DNA from: Zoogloeaceae bacterium
Lineage (GTDB): Bacteria > Pseudomonadota > Gammaproteobacteria > Burkholderiales > Rhodocyclaceae
Assembly (NCBI GenBank): GCA_031277315.1
Contig: JAITMP010000033.1
Coordinates: 1-40,622 of the forward strand
Reading direction: 5' to 3'
DNA length: 40,622 nucleotides
Each line of letters begins with the position of its first letter. The first letter of the stretch is position 1. The notes beneath the pieces are model-generated. The model did no database searches. It was given only the letters and a program-made list of their open reading frames with translations, and was not told where the DNA came from. A program made the position numbers and the translations under genes. This document shows positions 34,645 through 40,622 of the stretch, piece after piece.

Positions 34645-34681
34645 GCGGCTCCCCCTTTGATTCTTTCCCGGTTTCTTTTCG

Positions 34682-35053
34682 TCAGAAACTCAGGATCACG
34701 TCCTGCGTTTCCATCAACTGGCCGATCTCGGCGCGGGTGCGCACTTCGACCGGCACGCACATGTCTTCTTCCGTCAGGCCGCGCGCCGCGAGCGCCTCTT
34801 TTTCGACATACAGTTTCTGGATGTCGTAATCGTCCAGCGCGCGGTAGGTCGGCTGAAAATTCTTGACCTCGATGCCCTTGGTGTTGAAACCTTTTTTCAA
34901 CTGGTAGACGCCGTCGTCCATGAAGGCGAGGCTGACATCCTGATCGAAGGCGGCGGCGATCAGCACCACTTCGAGCGATTCCAGCGCGTAGACCGTGCCG
35001 TGCGGCGCCTTGCGGTTGATGTACATGAATTTCTTGATCTGCCCTTCGCTCAT
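34682..35053 (-). CDS. dsrF: DsrF, sulfur relay subunit
   Basis: A 123-residue TusC/DsrF-family protein, the structural partner of DsrE and DsrH. The start at 35053 (MSEGQIKKFMYINRKAPHG) is chosen by family alignment and a GGGAG site; the frame is open to 35206 inside dsrE. TVYALESLEVVLIAAAFDQD and AFMDDGVYQLKKG are diagnostic. Its only Cys is in the EEDMCVPVEV stretch. Confidence 0.94.
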   Translation of the reverse strand: MSEGQIKKFMYINRKAPHGTVYALESLEVVLIAAAFDQDVSLAFMDDGVYQLKKGFNTKGIEVKNFQPTYRALDDYDIQKLYVEKEALAARGLTEEDMCVPVEVRTRAEIGQLMETQDVILSF

Positions 35054-35076
35054 CGCGCTTGCTCCCTGATCTTCTT

Positions 35077-35436
35077 TCAATCGCCGAAGGTGACGAGGCG
35101 GTCGGCCTGGATGCCGGCTTCGATCAACTGTCCCAGCCCGGAAATGCGGAAACCGGGCGCCAGATTTTCGTCCTTGATGCCCCGGCGCAGGGCGGCGGCG
35201 ACGCACACCACCAGGTCGATGCCGTGCTCCTGCCCCAGCTTGGCCCAGCGGTTGACGATATGGCGGTCGTCCTGCGGCGGCTCGGTCAGGCGCGTCGCGT
35301 TGTTCACGCCGTCATGATAGAAGAATACCCGCGTCACCTGATGCCCTTTTTCGATGGCGGCGCGGGCGAACAGAAAGGCGCTGTCCGTCGCCTGATGCGT
35401 GTAAGGGCCTTCGTTGATGAGGATGCCGATCTTCAT
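35077..35436 (-). CDS. dsrE: DsrE, catalytic sulfur relay subunit
   Basis: A 119-residue TusD/DsrE protein. C78 in DLVVCVAAALRRG is at the same position as the active cysteine of Allochromatium DsrE, which receives persulfide sulfur and passes it to DsrC. ILINEGPYTHQATDSAF is the usual N-terminal motif. It is the first of the dsrEFH triplet, 24 bases after dsrB. Confidence 0.95.
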   Translation of the reverse strand: MKIGILINEGPYTHQATDSAFLFARAAIEKGHQVTRVFFYHDGVNNATRLTEPPQDDRHIVNRWAKLGQEHGIDLVVCVAAALRRGIKDENLAPGFRISGLGQLIEAGIQADRLVTFGD

Positions 35437-35460
35437 GCGTTCTCAATTCAAGTGGCGAAA

Positions 35461-36537
35461 TCAGAAACGGATATGGGTCGAGGCGTTCAGGCTCGTGCGC
35501 GAGCCGCGCCAGTCGTCGATCAGATACTTGGTGAACGGCAGCCCGGTCTTTTCAAAGAAACGCGGCCAGCCGATGCGGTCGATCCAGTCGGCGATGCGCT
35601 CCCATGAGCGCGCGTCTTCCTTATACACGCGCAGGATGTTTTTGACCACGGCGGCGACTTCCGGCCAGCGCGGGGCGTTGTTGGGCAGGCCCGCCGCGAC
35701 CATTTTCATGAACTGCGGCTTCATGCGGGCATTGGAGTTCTTGCCGCCGACCCAGATCGCCAGCTTGGAGTGCTCGGGATCGTTGATCTGCATCGGCGGG
35801 CAGGGCGGGAAGCAGGCGCCGCAGCAGACGCATTTTTTCTCGTCGACTTCCAGCGAGGGCTTGCCGTTGACCAGCGCCGGGCGGATCGCCGCCACCGGGC
35901 AGCGGGCGACGACGGCCGGCCGCTCGCAGACGTTGGCGACCAGATCGTGGTTGATCTTCGGCGGCTTGGTGTGCTGGATGACGATGGCAATGTCGGCCTG
36001 ACCGCCGCAGTTGATCTCGCAGCAGGAGGTGGACAGGCGCACGCGGTTCGGCATCTCCTCGGCCTTGAACTCCGTATAGAGTTCATCCATGAGGGATTTC
36101 ACCACGCCGGAGGCGTCGGTGCCGGGGATGTCGCAGTGCAGCCAGCCCTGCGTGTGGGCGATCATCGACACCGAGTTGCCGGTGCCGCCGACCGGGAAGC
36201 CGTGCTTTTCCAGCGCGGCGACGAGCGGCGCCACCTTGCCTTCGTCGGCGACCATGAATTCGATGTTGCTGCGGGTGGTGAAGCGGACGTGCTTGTCGGC
36301 GAACTGGTCGGCGATGTCGCACAGCTTGCGGATGGTGTGGACATCCATCTGCCGCTGCGTGCCGGCGCGCACCGTCCATATCTCGTCGCCGGAGTGCGCG
36401 ACGTGGCGCAGCACGCCGGGCCGGGGCCGGTCGTGGTATTTCCAGTTGCCGTAGTTTTTCCGCATGGTCGGGTGCAGGTACTGCATGTGATCCGGCACGC
36501 CGCACTCGACCGGCTTGCGCATTTGAGCTTGCGACAT
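35461..36537 (-). CDS. dsrB: DsrB, dissimilatory sulfite reductase beta subunit
   Basis: A 358-residue subunit of the siroheme/iron-sulfur enzyme. Cluster-related cysteines are seen in RLSTSCCEINCGGQADIAI (C172/C173/C177) and at C135 (LHCDIPGTD); a ferredoxin domain has CVCCGACFPPCPP (236-246). SNIEFMV and GWLHCDIPGTDASGVVKSLM are typical of DsrB. A GGAG site precedes the ATG. With DsrL and DsrEFH present and DsrD absent, it belongs to the reverse-acting type. Confidence 0.96.
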   Translation of the reverse strand: MSQAQMRKPVECGVPDHMQYLHPTMRKNYGNWKYHDRPRPGVLRHVAHSGDEIWTVRAGTQRQMDVHTIRKLCDIADQFADKHVRFTTRSNIEFMVADEGKVAPLVAALEKHGFPVGGTGNSVSMIAHTQGWLHCDIPGTDASGVVKSLMDELYTEFKAEEMPNRVRLSTSCCEINCGGQADIAIVIQHTKPPKINHDLVANVCERPAVVARCPVAAIRPALVNGKPSLEVDEKKCVCCGACFPPCPPMQINDPEHSKLAIWVGGKNSNARMKPQFMKMVAAGLPNNAPRWPEVAAVVKNILRVYKEDARSWERIADWIDRIGWPRFFEKTGLPFTKYLIDDWRGSRTSLNASTHIRF

Positions 36538-36564
36538 GATATGTCTCCGTCGTGTTTGCGGTTG

Positions 36565-37860
36565 TTAAGCGGCGGCCTGTTTGGCCTTCATCTTGGCGAC
36601 TTCCTCGTCCCAGCCGTCCATGCGGACGTAGGGGTTGGTGCGCGGGGTCGACACCATGCGCGGATCGATGTCGACCTCGATGCCTTCGAGGAAGTTGACG
36701 ATGCCGATGCGTTCGATCATCTCGCCGGTGCGCTCGTGTTCGAGGGCGTTCTCGGCGAAGAAATCGACGATGCGCTTGCCCAGATCGAGCAGGGCGGCGT
36801 AATCATCGTCGGTCTTCAGCGGCATGAAGGGCACGACGACGGTGCCCATCAGGTCGCCGATCTTCAGGGTGCGCTTGCCGCCGACGAGAATCGTGGCGCC
36901 GCGATCCTTGCCCGGCGCCAGCGCGCCAGTCATGACGTTGATGCAGTGCATGCAGCGCACGCAATCCTTGTTGTCGATCTCCAGCGCCTCGGTTCCATTC
37001 ACCGCCACGCTGGAAATGTGCGCGCCCTTGGCGACGGCGCCGACCGGCTTCAACTGGATGGCGCGGGTCGGGCAGCGGCTGACGACATCGTTTACCAGTT
37101 CGGTCATGCCGTGCTTGGCGACCCATTTTTTCGCCAGCGCCTCGTCGGTCTGGATGTTGTCGCGCCAGGTGCCGATGATCGCCATGTCGGAACGCTGGAT
37201 GGCGTTCATGCAGTCGTTCGGGCAGCCGGAGAACTTGAACTTGAACTTGTAGGGCAGGGCCGGGCGGTGAATGTCGTCGAGGAACGCATTCACGATGGTG
37301 CGCAGGCCCTTGCCTTCGTCGTAGCAGGATTGCTCGCAGCGGGCGTGGCCGACGCAGGCCATCGAGGTGCGCACGGCGGGGCCGGCGCCGCCCAGATCGA
37401 AGCCGAGTTCGTTGATCTCGTCAAACGCCTTCTGCACGTTTTCGGTGGTGCAGCCCTGGAACATGATGTCGCCGGACTGGCCGTGCAGGGCGATCAGGCC
37501 GGAGCCGTGCTTCTCCCAGATGTCGCAGAACTTGCGCAGGATGTCGGTGTTGTAGTGCATGCCGGCGGGGGGCATGACGCGCAGGGTGTGGAATTCCGTC
37601 GCGTCCTTGAAGACCGGCTGTTCCGTGTCGTCCTTGATTTCGGTGAAGCGGGGAATGACGCCGCCGCCGTAGCCGAAAACGCCGACCGTGCCGCCTTTCC
37701 AGTAGCCCTTGCGGGTTTGATAAGAGTGTTCGAGATGGCCGAGCAGATCGACCATGTAATCCTTTTCCTTCGCCAGCCGCTTCAGGCCGGTGACGAAGCT
37801 GGGCCAGGGGCCGGATTCCAGTTGATCGAGGTTCGGCGTTGCATGTGGTTTCTTCGCCAT
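36565..37860 (-). CDS. dsrA: DsrA, dissimilatory sulfite reductase alpha subunit
   Basis: A 431-residue catalytic subunit that binds siroheme amide. Cluster/siroheme cysteines are C169 and C175 (ACVGHARCEQSC) and C213/C217 (FSGCPNDCMNA), the classic DsrA pairs. An inserted ferredoxin domain has C300/C303/C306 (CVRCMHCINV). GDIMFQGCTTENVQ and the RFTEIKDD region agree with family members. A GGAG site precedes the ATG. It is the first gene of the minus-strand dsr operon; a 248-base divergent interval separates it from the accessory genes. Confidence 0.97.
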   Translation of the reverse strand: MAKKPHATPNLDQLESGPWPSFVTGLKRLAKEKDYMVDLLGHLEHSYQTRKGYWKGGTVGVFGYGGGVIPRFTEIKDDTEQPVFKDATEFHTLRVMPPAGMHYNTDILRKFCDIWEKHGSGLIALHGQSGDIMFQGCTTENVQKAFDEINELGFDLGGAGPAVRTSMACVGHARCEQSCYDEGKGLRTIVNAFLDDIHRPALPYKFKFKFSGCPNDCMNAIQRSDMAIIGTWRDNIQTDEALAKKWVAKHGMTELVNDVVSRCPTRAIQLKPVGAVAKGAHISSVAVNGTEALEIDNKDCVRCMHCINVMTGALAPGKDRGATILVGGKRTLKIGDLMGTVVVPFMPLKTDDDYAALLDLGKRIVDFFAENALEHERTGEMIERIGIVNFLEGIEVDIDPRMVSTPRTNPYVRMDGWDEEVAKMKAKQAAA

Positions 37861-37988
37861 GATTTTGTCTCCGGTGCCAGTGAGGGATCGGCATCGCCGG
37901 GCGCCCGCCCGGCAATGAAACCGTCCGTCGTCTATAAGTCGATGCCGATACTACGCATGCTGCACTGCGATCAGCCATAACCCCCGCA

Positions 37989-38029
37989 GGGTATCGGCGC
38001 TCTCCAATAGGGGTAGAGGCGACCTACCC
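37989..38029. promoter_or_regulatory. Candidate operator in the dsrA divergent intergenic region
   Basis: The 248-base interval between dsrA and the plus-strand accessory genes holds a perfect 6-bp inverted repeat GGGTAG-N7-CTACCC (38011-38029) and a further GGGTA half-site just to the left (AGGGTATCG, near 37989-37997). No clear -10/-35 pair is seen on either strand. The site is suited to controlling both directions. Confidence 0.35.
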
Positions 38030-38108
38030 GAAGGGAGTATGCTGCGACACGCCATGCCGGTGATAGGCGGCGCCGGGGCAGCTTGGCATATTTCCAACAG
38101 GCGGATTT

Positions 38109-38336
38109 ATGGATGAAAAAGAGAAGTTGACCCGGCTCGACAAGTTCACCGCGCCGATCTGGGGACAGGAAATCGAATTGCAGCAGGTCGAATATCTGGC
38201 CGGCGGCACGCCGATGCTGCGTTTGCGCATCCGCGAGAAAAAACGCTTCACCATTTTCGACATCGACGCTCAAACTGCCGCCCGCTGGGGCCAGACCATG
38301 CTGGACTGGGCCGCGAACGGGGACAAGCCGGCATGA
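38109..38336 (+). CDS. Small conserved-looking protein of unknown function, dsr-linked
   Basis: A 75-residue soluble protein, divergent from dsrA. Beta-rich with a central YLAGGTPMLRLRIREKKRFTIFDIDAQTAARW. No cysteine and no membrane segment. An AGGCGG site is 4 bases before the ATG. I do not recognise a named domain with confidence. The 3' end, including the stop, is part of a 24-bp direct duplication (38322-38366), so the current C-terminus may be recently set. Context implies a role tied to sulfur oxidation, not read from the sequence. Confidence 0.7.
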   Translation: MDEKEKLTRLDKFTAPIWGQEIELQQVEYLAGGTPMLRLRIREKKRFTIFDIDAQTAARWGQTMLDWAANGDKPA

Positions 38337-38399
38337 GCCGGGGGAGACAAACCGGCATGAGCCGGGCGGCCACGGCTTTGCGCGCAACGGCTTTGCGCG
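38322..38399. repeat. 24-bp and 15-bp direct duplications between accessory genes
   Basis: The 21-base segments 38322-38342 and 38346-38366 differ at one base (period 24, eight codons, both containing the same GCATGA stop). Next to them ACGGCTTTGCGCG occurs twice (38372-38384 and 38387-38399, period 15). Slippage-type duplications. Confidence 0.8.
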
Positions 38400-38433
38400 A
38401 CGCCACTTTATTACGCGAAAGGAGAACGCGCCC

Positions 38434-38928
38434 ATGAACCGGGAGACGAACGCCAATCCCACCGTTACCCTCGACATGAGCGGTCTGTCCTGTCCGGCGC
38501 CGCTGATGGGCGCCAAGCGGATCGTGAACGACATCGAGCCGGGCCAATCCCTGCTCCTGATTTCCGATTGCCCCGGCACCGCCGACGACCTGTTCGCCTG
38601 GTCGCGCCAGACCGGCAACGAGGTCACGGTGAAGAACAAGATGGCCGATGACCGCACCGCCTATCTGATTACCCGCAGCCGCGGCCGCAAAACCGCGCCG
38701 AAAGCCAACGTCACGCTCGACATGCGCGGCACGTATTGCCCCGGCCCCATCATCGAGGCGAAGAAGATGCTCGACGGCATGCGCGCCGGCGAAATCCTGC
38801 TGCTGATAAGCAACTGCCCCGGCACGCCCGCCGATGTCGATGCCTGGGTCAGGAACACCACGCTGGAACTGGTCGAGCGCTTCGAGATCGCGCCCGGCAC
38901 GTTCGAGTTTTATCTGCGTAAGAATTGA
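38434..38928 (+). CDS. Tandem TusA (double sulfur-carrier domain) protein
   Basis: A 164-residue fusion of two TusA/SirA domains. Each has the sulfur-binding cysteine in its CPxP motif, C20 (GLSCPAPLMGAKR) and C102 (GTYCPGPIIEAKK), and a second Cys in a LLISDCPGT / LLISNCPGT loop (C46 and C128). TusA domains transfer persulfide sulfur from rhodanese or IscS-type donors toward DsrE. A GGAG site precedes the ATG. Two fused copies could carry two sulfurs or bind two partners. It starts a three-gene run with two DsrC paralogues, divergent from dsrA. Confidence 0.93.
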   Translation: MNRETNANPTVTLDMSGLSCPAPLMGAKRIVNDIEPGQSLLLISDCPGTADDLFAWSRQTGNEVTVKNKMADDRTAYLITRSRGRKTAPKANVTLDMRGTYCPGPIIEAKKMLDGMRAGEILLLISNCPGTPADVDAWVRNTTLELVERFEIAPGTFEFYLRKN

Positions 38929-38949
38929 CCCGGAAAGAAGGAGGCAGTC

Positions 38950-39282
38950 ATGGGTTACATCATCAATGGCGAAGAGAAGGAAACCGATGCCGACGGCTAT
39001 CTGCTGGAGCCGGATTTGAGCGACGAAGCGGCGCAAGCCATCGCCGCCGCCGAGGGGCTTGCGCTGACCGACGCGCACTGGACGGTCATCCGCTATTTCC
39101 GCGACAAATACCGCGAGGACGGCCAGACGCCGAACTTCCGCCATTTCATGAAAGACATGGCGGAGCAGATGCCGGGCGCGGACGCCAAGCTGATGTACGA
39201 TCTGTTCCCGAAAGACGGCCCCGCCAAGCAGGCGGTGAAAATCGCCGGCCTGCCCAAGCCTTTCGGCAAGGGCGGTTACTAA
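38950..39282 (+). CDS. DsrC-family paralogue lacking both redox cysteines (RspA-type), copy 1
   Basis: A 110-residue DsrC fold (INGEEKETDADGYL, AHWTVIRYFRDKYRE, AGLPKP). In the C-terminal arm the DsrC Cys98 position is V96 (QAVKIAGLPKPFGKGGY) and the Cys109 position is K107, followed by a GGY extension. There is no Cys in the protein. It cannot carry sulfur like DsrC; family members without these cysteines have been called RspA and considered regulatory. A GGAGG-like site (GAAGGAGG) precedes the ATG. Confidence 0.93.
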   Translation: MGYIINGEEKETDADGYLLEPDLSDEAAQAIAAAEGLALTDAHWTVIRYFRDKYREDGQTPNFRHFMKDMAEQMPGADAKLMYDLFPKDGPAKQAVKIAGLPKPFGKGGY

Positions 39283-39299
39283 GCGCAAGGAGATGCAAA

Positions 39300-39665
39300 A
39301 TGGGAGACGCCTACCGCGACACCGCCGCGCGCCGGATGAGCGTCGGCGGACGGCAGATTCCGGTCGATTCTGAAGGCTACCTGATCGACCTCGACGACTG
39401 GTCGGAAGACTTCGCCCGCACCCTGGCGAAGGAAGAGGGCCTCGACCTGACCGACGAGCACTGGCAGGTGATCCGCTTCATCCGCGACTACCATCACGCG
39501 CATCGCGTCCAGCCGCAAGTGCGCGCCATGATCGCCCACTTCACCGCGCAATGGGGCGCGGAAAAAGGCAGCAATCATTATCTGCATGAAATTTTCCCGC
39601 GCGGCGGCCCGCAGAAACAAGGCAATCGCCTCGCCGGCATCCGCCGCACGAAAGGCGAACATTAA
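39300..39665 (+). CDS. DsrC-family paralogue lacking both redox cysteines (RspA-type), copy 2
   Basis: A 121-residue DsrC-family protein with a ~10-residue N-terminal extension before the VGGRQIPVDSEGYLIDLDDW segment, then EHWQVIRFIRDYHHAHRVQPQVRAM. The C-terminal arm has the same length as in DsrC, but the two cysteine positions are N109 and E120 (QGNRLAGIRRTKGEH). No Cys at all. The start at 39300 has an AAGGAG site; an inner ATG (39336) is the alternative. It is closer to canonical DsrC in its core than copy 1 is, which suggests separate origins rather than a recent duplication. Confidence 0.92.
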   Translation: MGDAYRDTAARRMSVGGRQIPVDSEGYLIDLDDWSEDFARTLAKEEGLDLTDEHWQVIRFIRDYHHAHRVQPQVRAMIAHFTAQWGAEKGSNHYLHEIFPRGGPQKQGNRLAGIRRTKGEH

Positions 39666-39701
39666 AACGCCGGTCGCCGTGGTTTCGGGGCAGGCGCGCT
39701 G

Positions 39702-40307
39702 ATGGCCGTCCGCATCAGAAACCGCTTTCACGCCGCCGGCCGCGCGCGCGAGCCGGCGGAACTGGCCAGCGTCCTCGCCATGCTGTCCTGGAAACTCGCC
39801 GTCGCGTCGATCAAGCAGATGCGCGAAGCCGGCTTTGACATCGACCTCGGCCAGCCGTACTTCGACTACATCGTCGAGACGATGGCTTTCCATGCCCACT
39901 ACGCCGACCGTCTCGCCTACGCGCAACTGACGCCGGAACAACGCGGCGCATTCACCGCCGCGCTGGCCCGGCGCATGGCCGAAATCATTGAAGACAACGC
40001 CGACATGCTGCCCGCCGCGCCCGCGCCCGGCGCTTGCCGCCGGCATTGCCTCTCTGTTTTCAATGCCGCCGGCGCCGATTACGCCGCCTATGGCTGTGAG
40101 GGCTGCGATGGCGACGGTGGTGACGGTGGCGCGGAGCCGGATTTCGGCTTCCGCCGCGCTTATGCGCTACGCCTGCGCGAGAGCATGCCGGAGAAAGACA
40201 AAGCCTGGATATACGACCAAGTCATGGAAATCGAAGCGCCGGAAAGCGCCCGCGCCATAGGCAAAACCCTCGCCGGACTTTTCAGCGCAGCGCCTGAACA
40301 GGCGTGA
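39702..40307 (+). CDS. Unknown 201-residue protein with two cysteine pairs
   Basis: A soluble, largely helical protein. Residues 20-100 are helix-rich (ASVLAMLSWKLAVASIKQM, AFHAHYADRLAYAQLTPE). A central segment has cysteines C112/C116 (CRRHC) and C132/C135 (CEGC) around a Gly/Asp run (CDGDGGDGG), which could bind a metal or cluster, or act as redox thiols. The C-terminal 50 residues are charged helices. I do not recognise the family. It is last in the accessory run divergent from dsrA and ends just before a possible hairpin. Confidence 0.7.
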   Translation: MAVRIRNRFHAAGRAREPAELASVLAMLSWKLAVASIKQMREAGFDIDLGQPYFDYIVETMAFHAHYADRLAYAQLTPEQRGAFTAALARRMAEIIEDNADMLPAAPAPGACRRHCLSVFNAAGADYAAYGCEGCDGDGGDGGAEPDFGFRRAYALRLRESMPEKDKAWIYDQVMEIEAPESARAIGKTLAGLFSAAPEQA

Positions 40308-40321
40308 TTCGCGCTGGCGCA

Positions 40322-40355
40322 CGCCGCCTGCGCATGCAGTGCTTCGCATGCGGCG
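40322..40355. terminator. Possible hairpin between convergent genes
   Basis: CGCCGC (40322-40327) and GCGGCG (40350-40355) enclose an inner GCATGC pair, separated from the flanking genes by 15 bases. A short TTTT follows on the plus side but not immediately, so factor-independent termination is uncertain. Confidence 0.35.
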
Positions 40356-40370
40356 AACGCTTTTACTTCC

Positions 40371-40622
40371 TCACCAATCCCACCTTACGCCTGCCTTGAC
40401 GCCGTAATCGTGCCGATTGCCGTTGAAGGCTGTCCGGTAGAGGCCGGAGAGGAAGAAAGAAGTTCCCTTCGTTGCCTGCGACTCAATCCCCCCGGCCAGC
40501 TCAAAGCTGCCGCCCTCCGACTCAAAAGGAAAACCCACATCCCCTTGCGCCGAAGAGAAATACGTCACCGGCCTGTTCGTCCACACATGACGCAGACTGG
40601 GCCGTATCCAGGCCGTGGCAAG
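40371..40622 (-). CDS. C-terminal beta-barrel fragment, autotransporter-like (5' truncated)
   Basis: The frame is open to the window edge on the minus strand, giving the last ~83 residues of a larger protein. The sequence shows alternating beta strands (ATAWIRPSLRHVWTNRPVTYF, FFLSGLYRTAF) and ends GVKAGVRWDW, with the C-terminal aromatic residue used for outer-membrane insertion. This fits an autotransporter barrel domain. The passenger lies outside the window. Confidence 0.7.
   Translation of the reverse strand, partial: LATAWIRPSLRHVWTNRPVTYFSSAQGDVGFPFESEGGSFELAGGIESQATKGTSFFLSGLYRTAFNGNRHDYGVKAGVRWDW

Noticed and set aside
38248-39288. A 346-codon minus-strand frame across the TusA and DsrC-like genes
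   Set aside because: It is antisense to three genes with clear family motifs and good ribosome sites, and shows no recognisable domain.

Overview
The window is high-GC proteobacterial DNA with dense, often overlapping genes. The gene set (bamD/rluD/pgeF, a complete dsr sulfur-oxidation cluster, type I secretion, FNR-like sites) fits a betaproteobacterial sulfur oxidiser, for example of the Rhodocyclales/Nitrosomonadales type. The genus cannot be fixed from the sequence alone. Both edges cut genes: the 5' edge a large secreted calcium-binding protein, the 3' edge an autotransporter-like beta-barrel.

Layout. 1-7.8 kb: a type I secretion cassette made of a secreted FG-GAP/RTX-like substrate, a TolC-like outer-membrane factor, an ABC exporter with a C39-like domain lacking the cysteine, and an HlyD adaptor. 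7.9-10.8 kb: a divergent 7TM histidine kinase and OmpR-type regulator with a tandem 11-bp array between them. 10.84 kb: tRNA-Arg(ACG). 11-22.97 kb: mostly housekeeping genes (GntP-type permease, patatin, acetyltransferase, endonuclease V operon, HPF, DUF4202, HAD phosphatase, bamD, rluD, pgeF, EamA exporter, ZIP transporter). 22.97-24.24 kb: a scar region with an IS481-type transposase fossil, an A/T-rich block and a serine recombinase that has lost two catalytic arginines.

24.3-37.9 kb (minus strand): dsrABEFHCMKLJOPN followed by cysG. The presence of dsrEFH and dsrL and the absence of dsrD mark this as the reverse (oxidative) pathway. CysG and DsrN make siroheme and its amide for DsrAB. DsrE/F/H pass sulfur to DsrC, DsrAB oxidises the DsrC-bound or released sulfur, DsrL links to NAD(P)H, and DsrMKJOP connects DsrC to the quinone pool.

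38.1-40.3 kb (plus strand, divergent from dsrA): an accessory cluster with a small unknown protein, a fused tandem TusA with four cysteines, two DsrC paralogues that have lost both redox cysteines, and a 201-residue protein with two cysteine pairs. This annex is the most interesting biological unit in the window. The second theme is non-coding: short 9-11 bp tandem arrays placed directly before genes, two of which share a CAATAG core, plus two identical FNR-like 14-mers.
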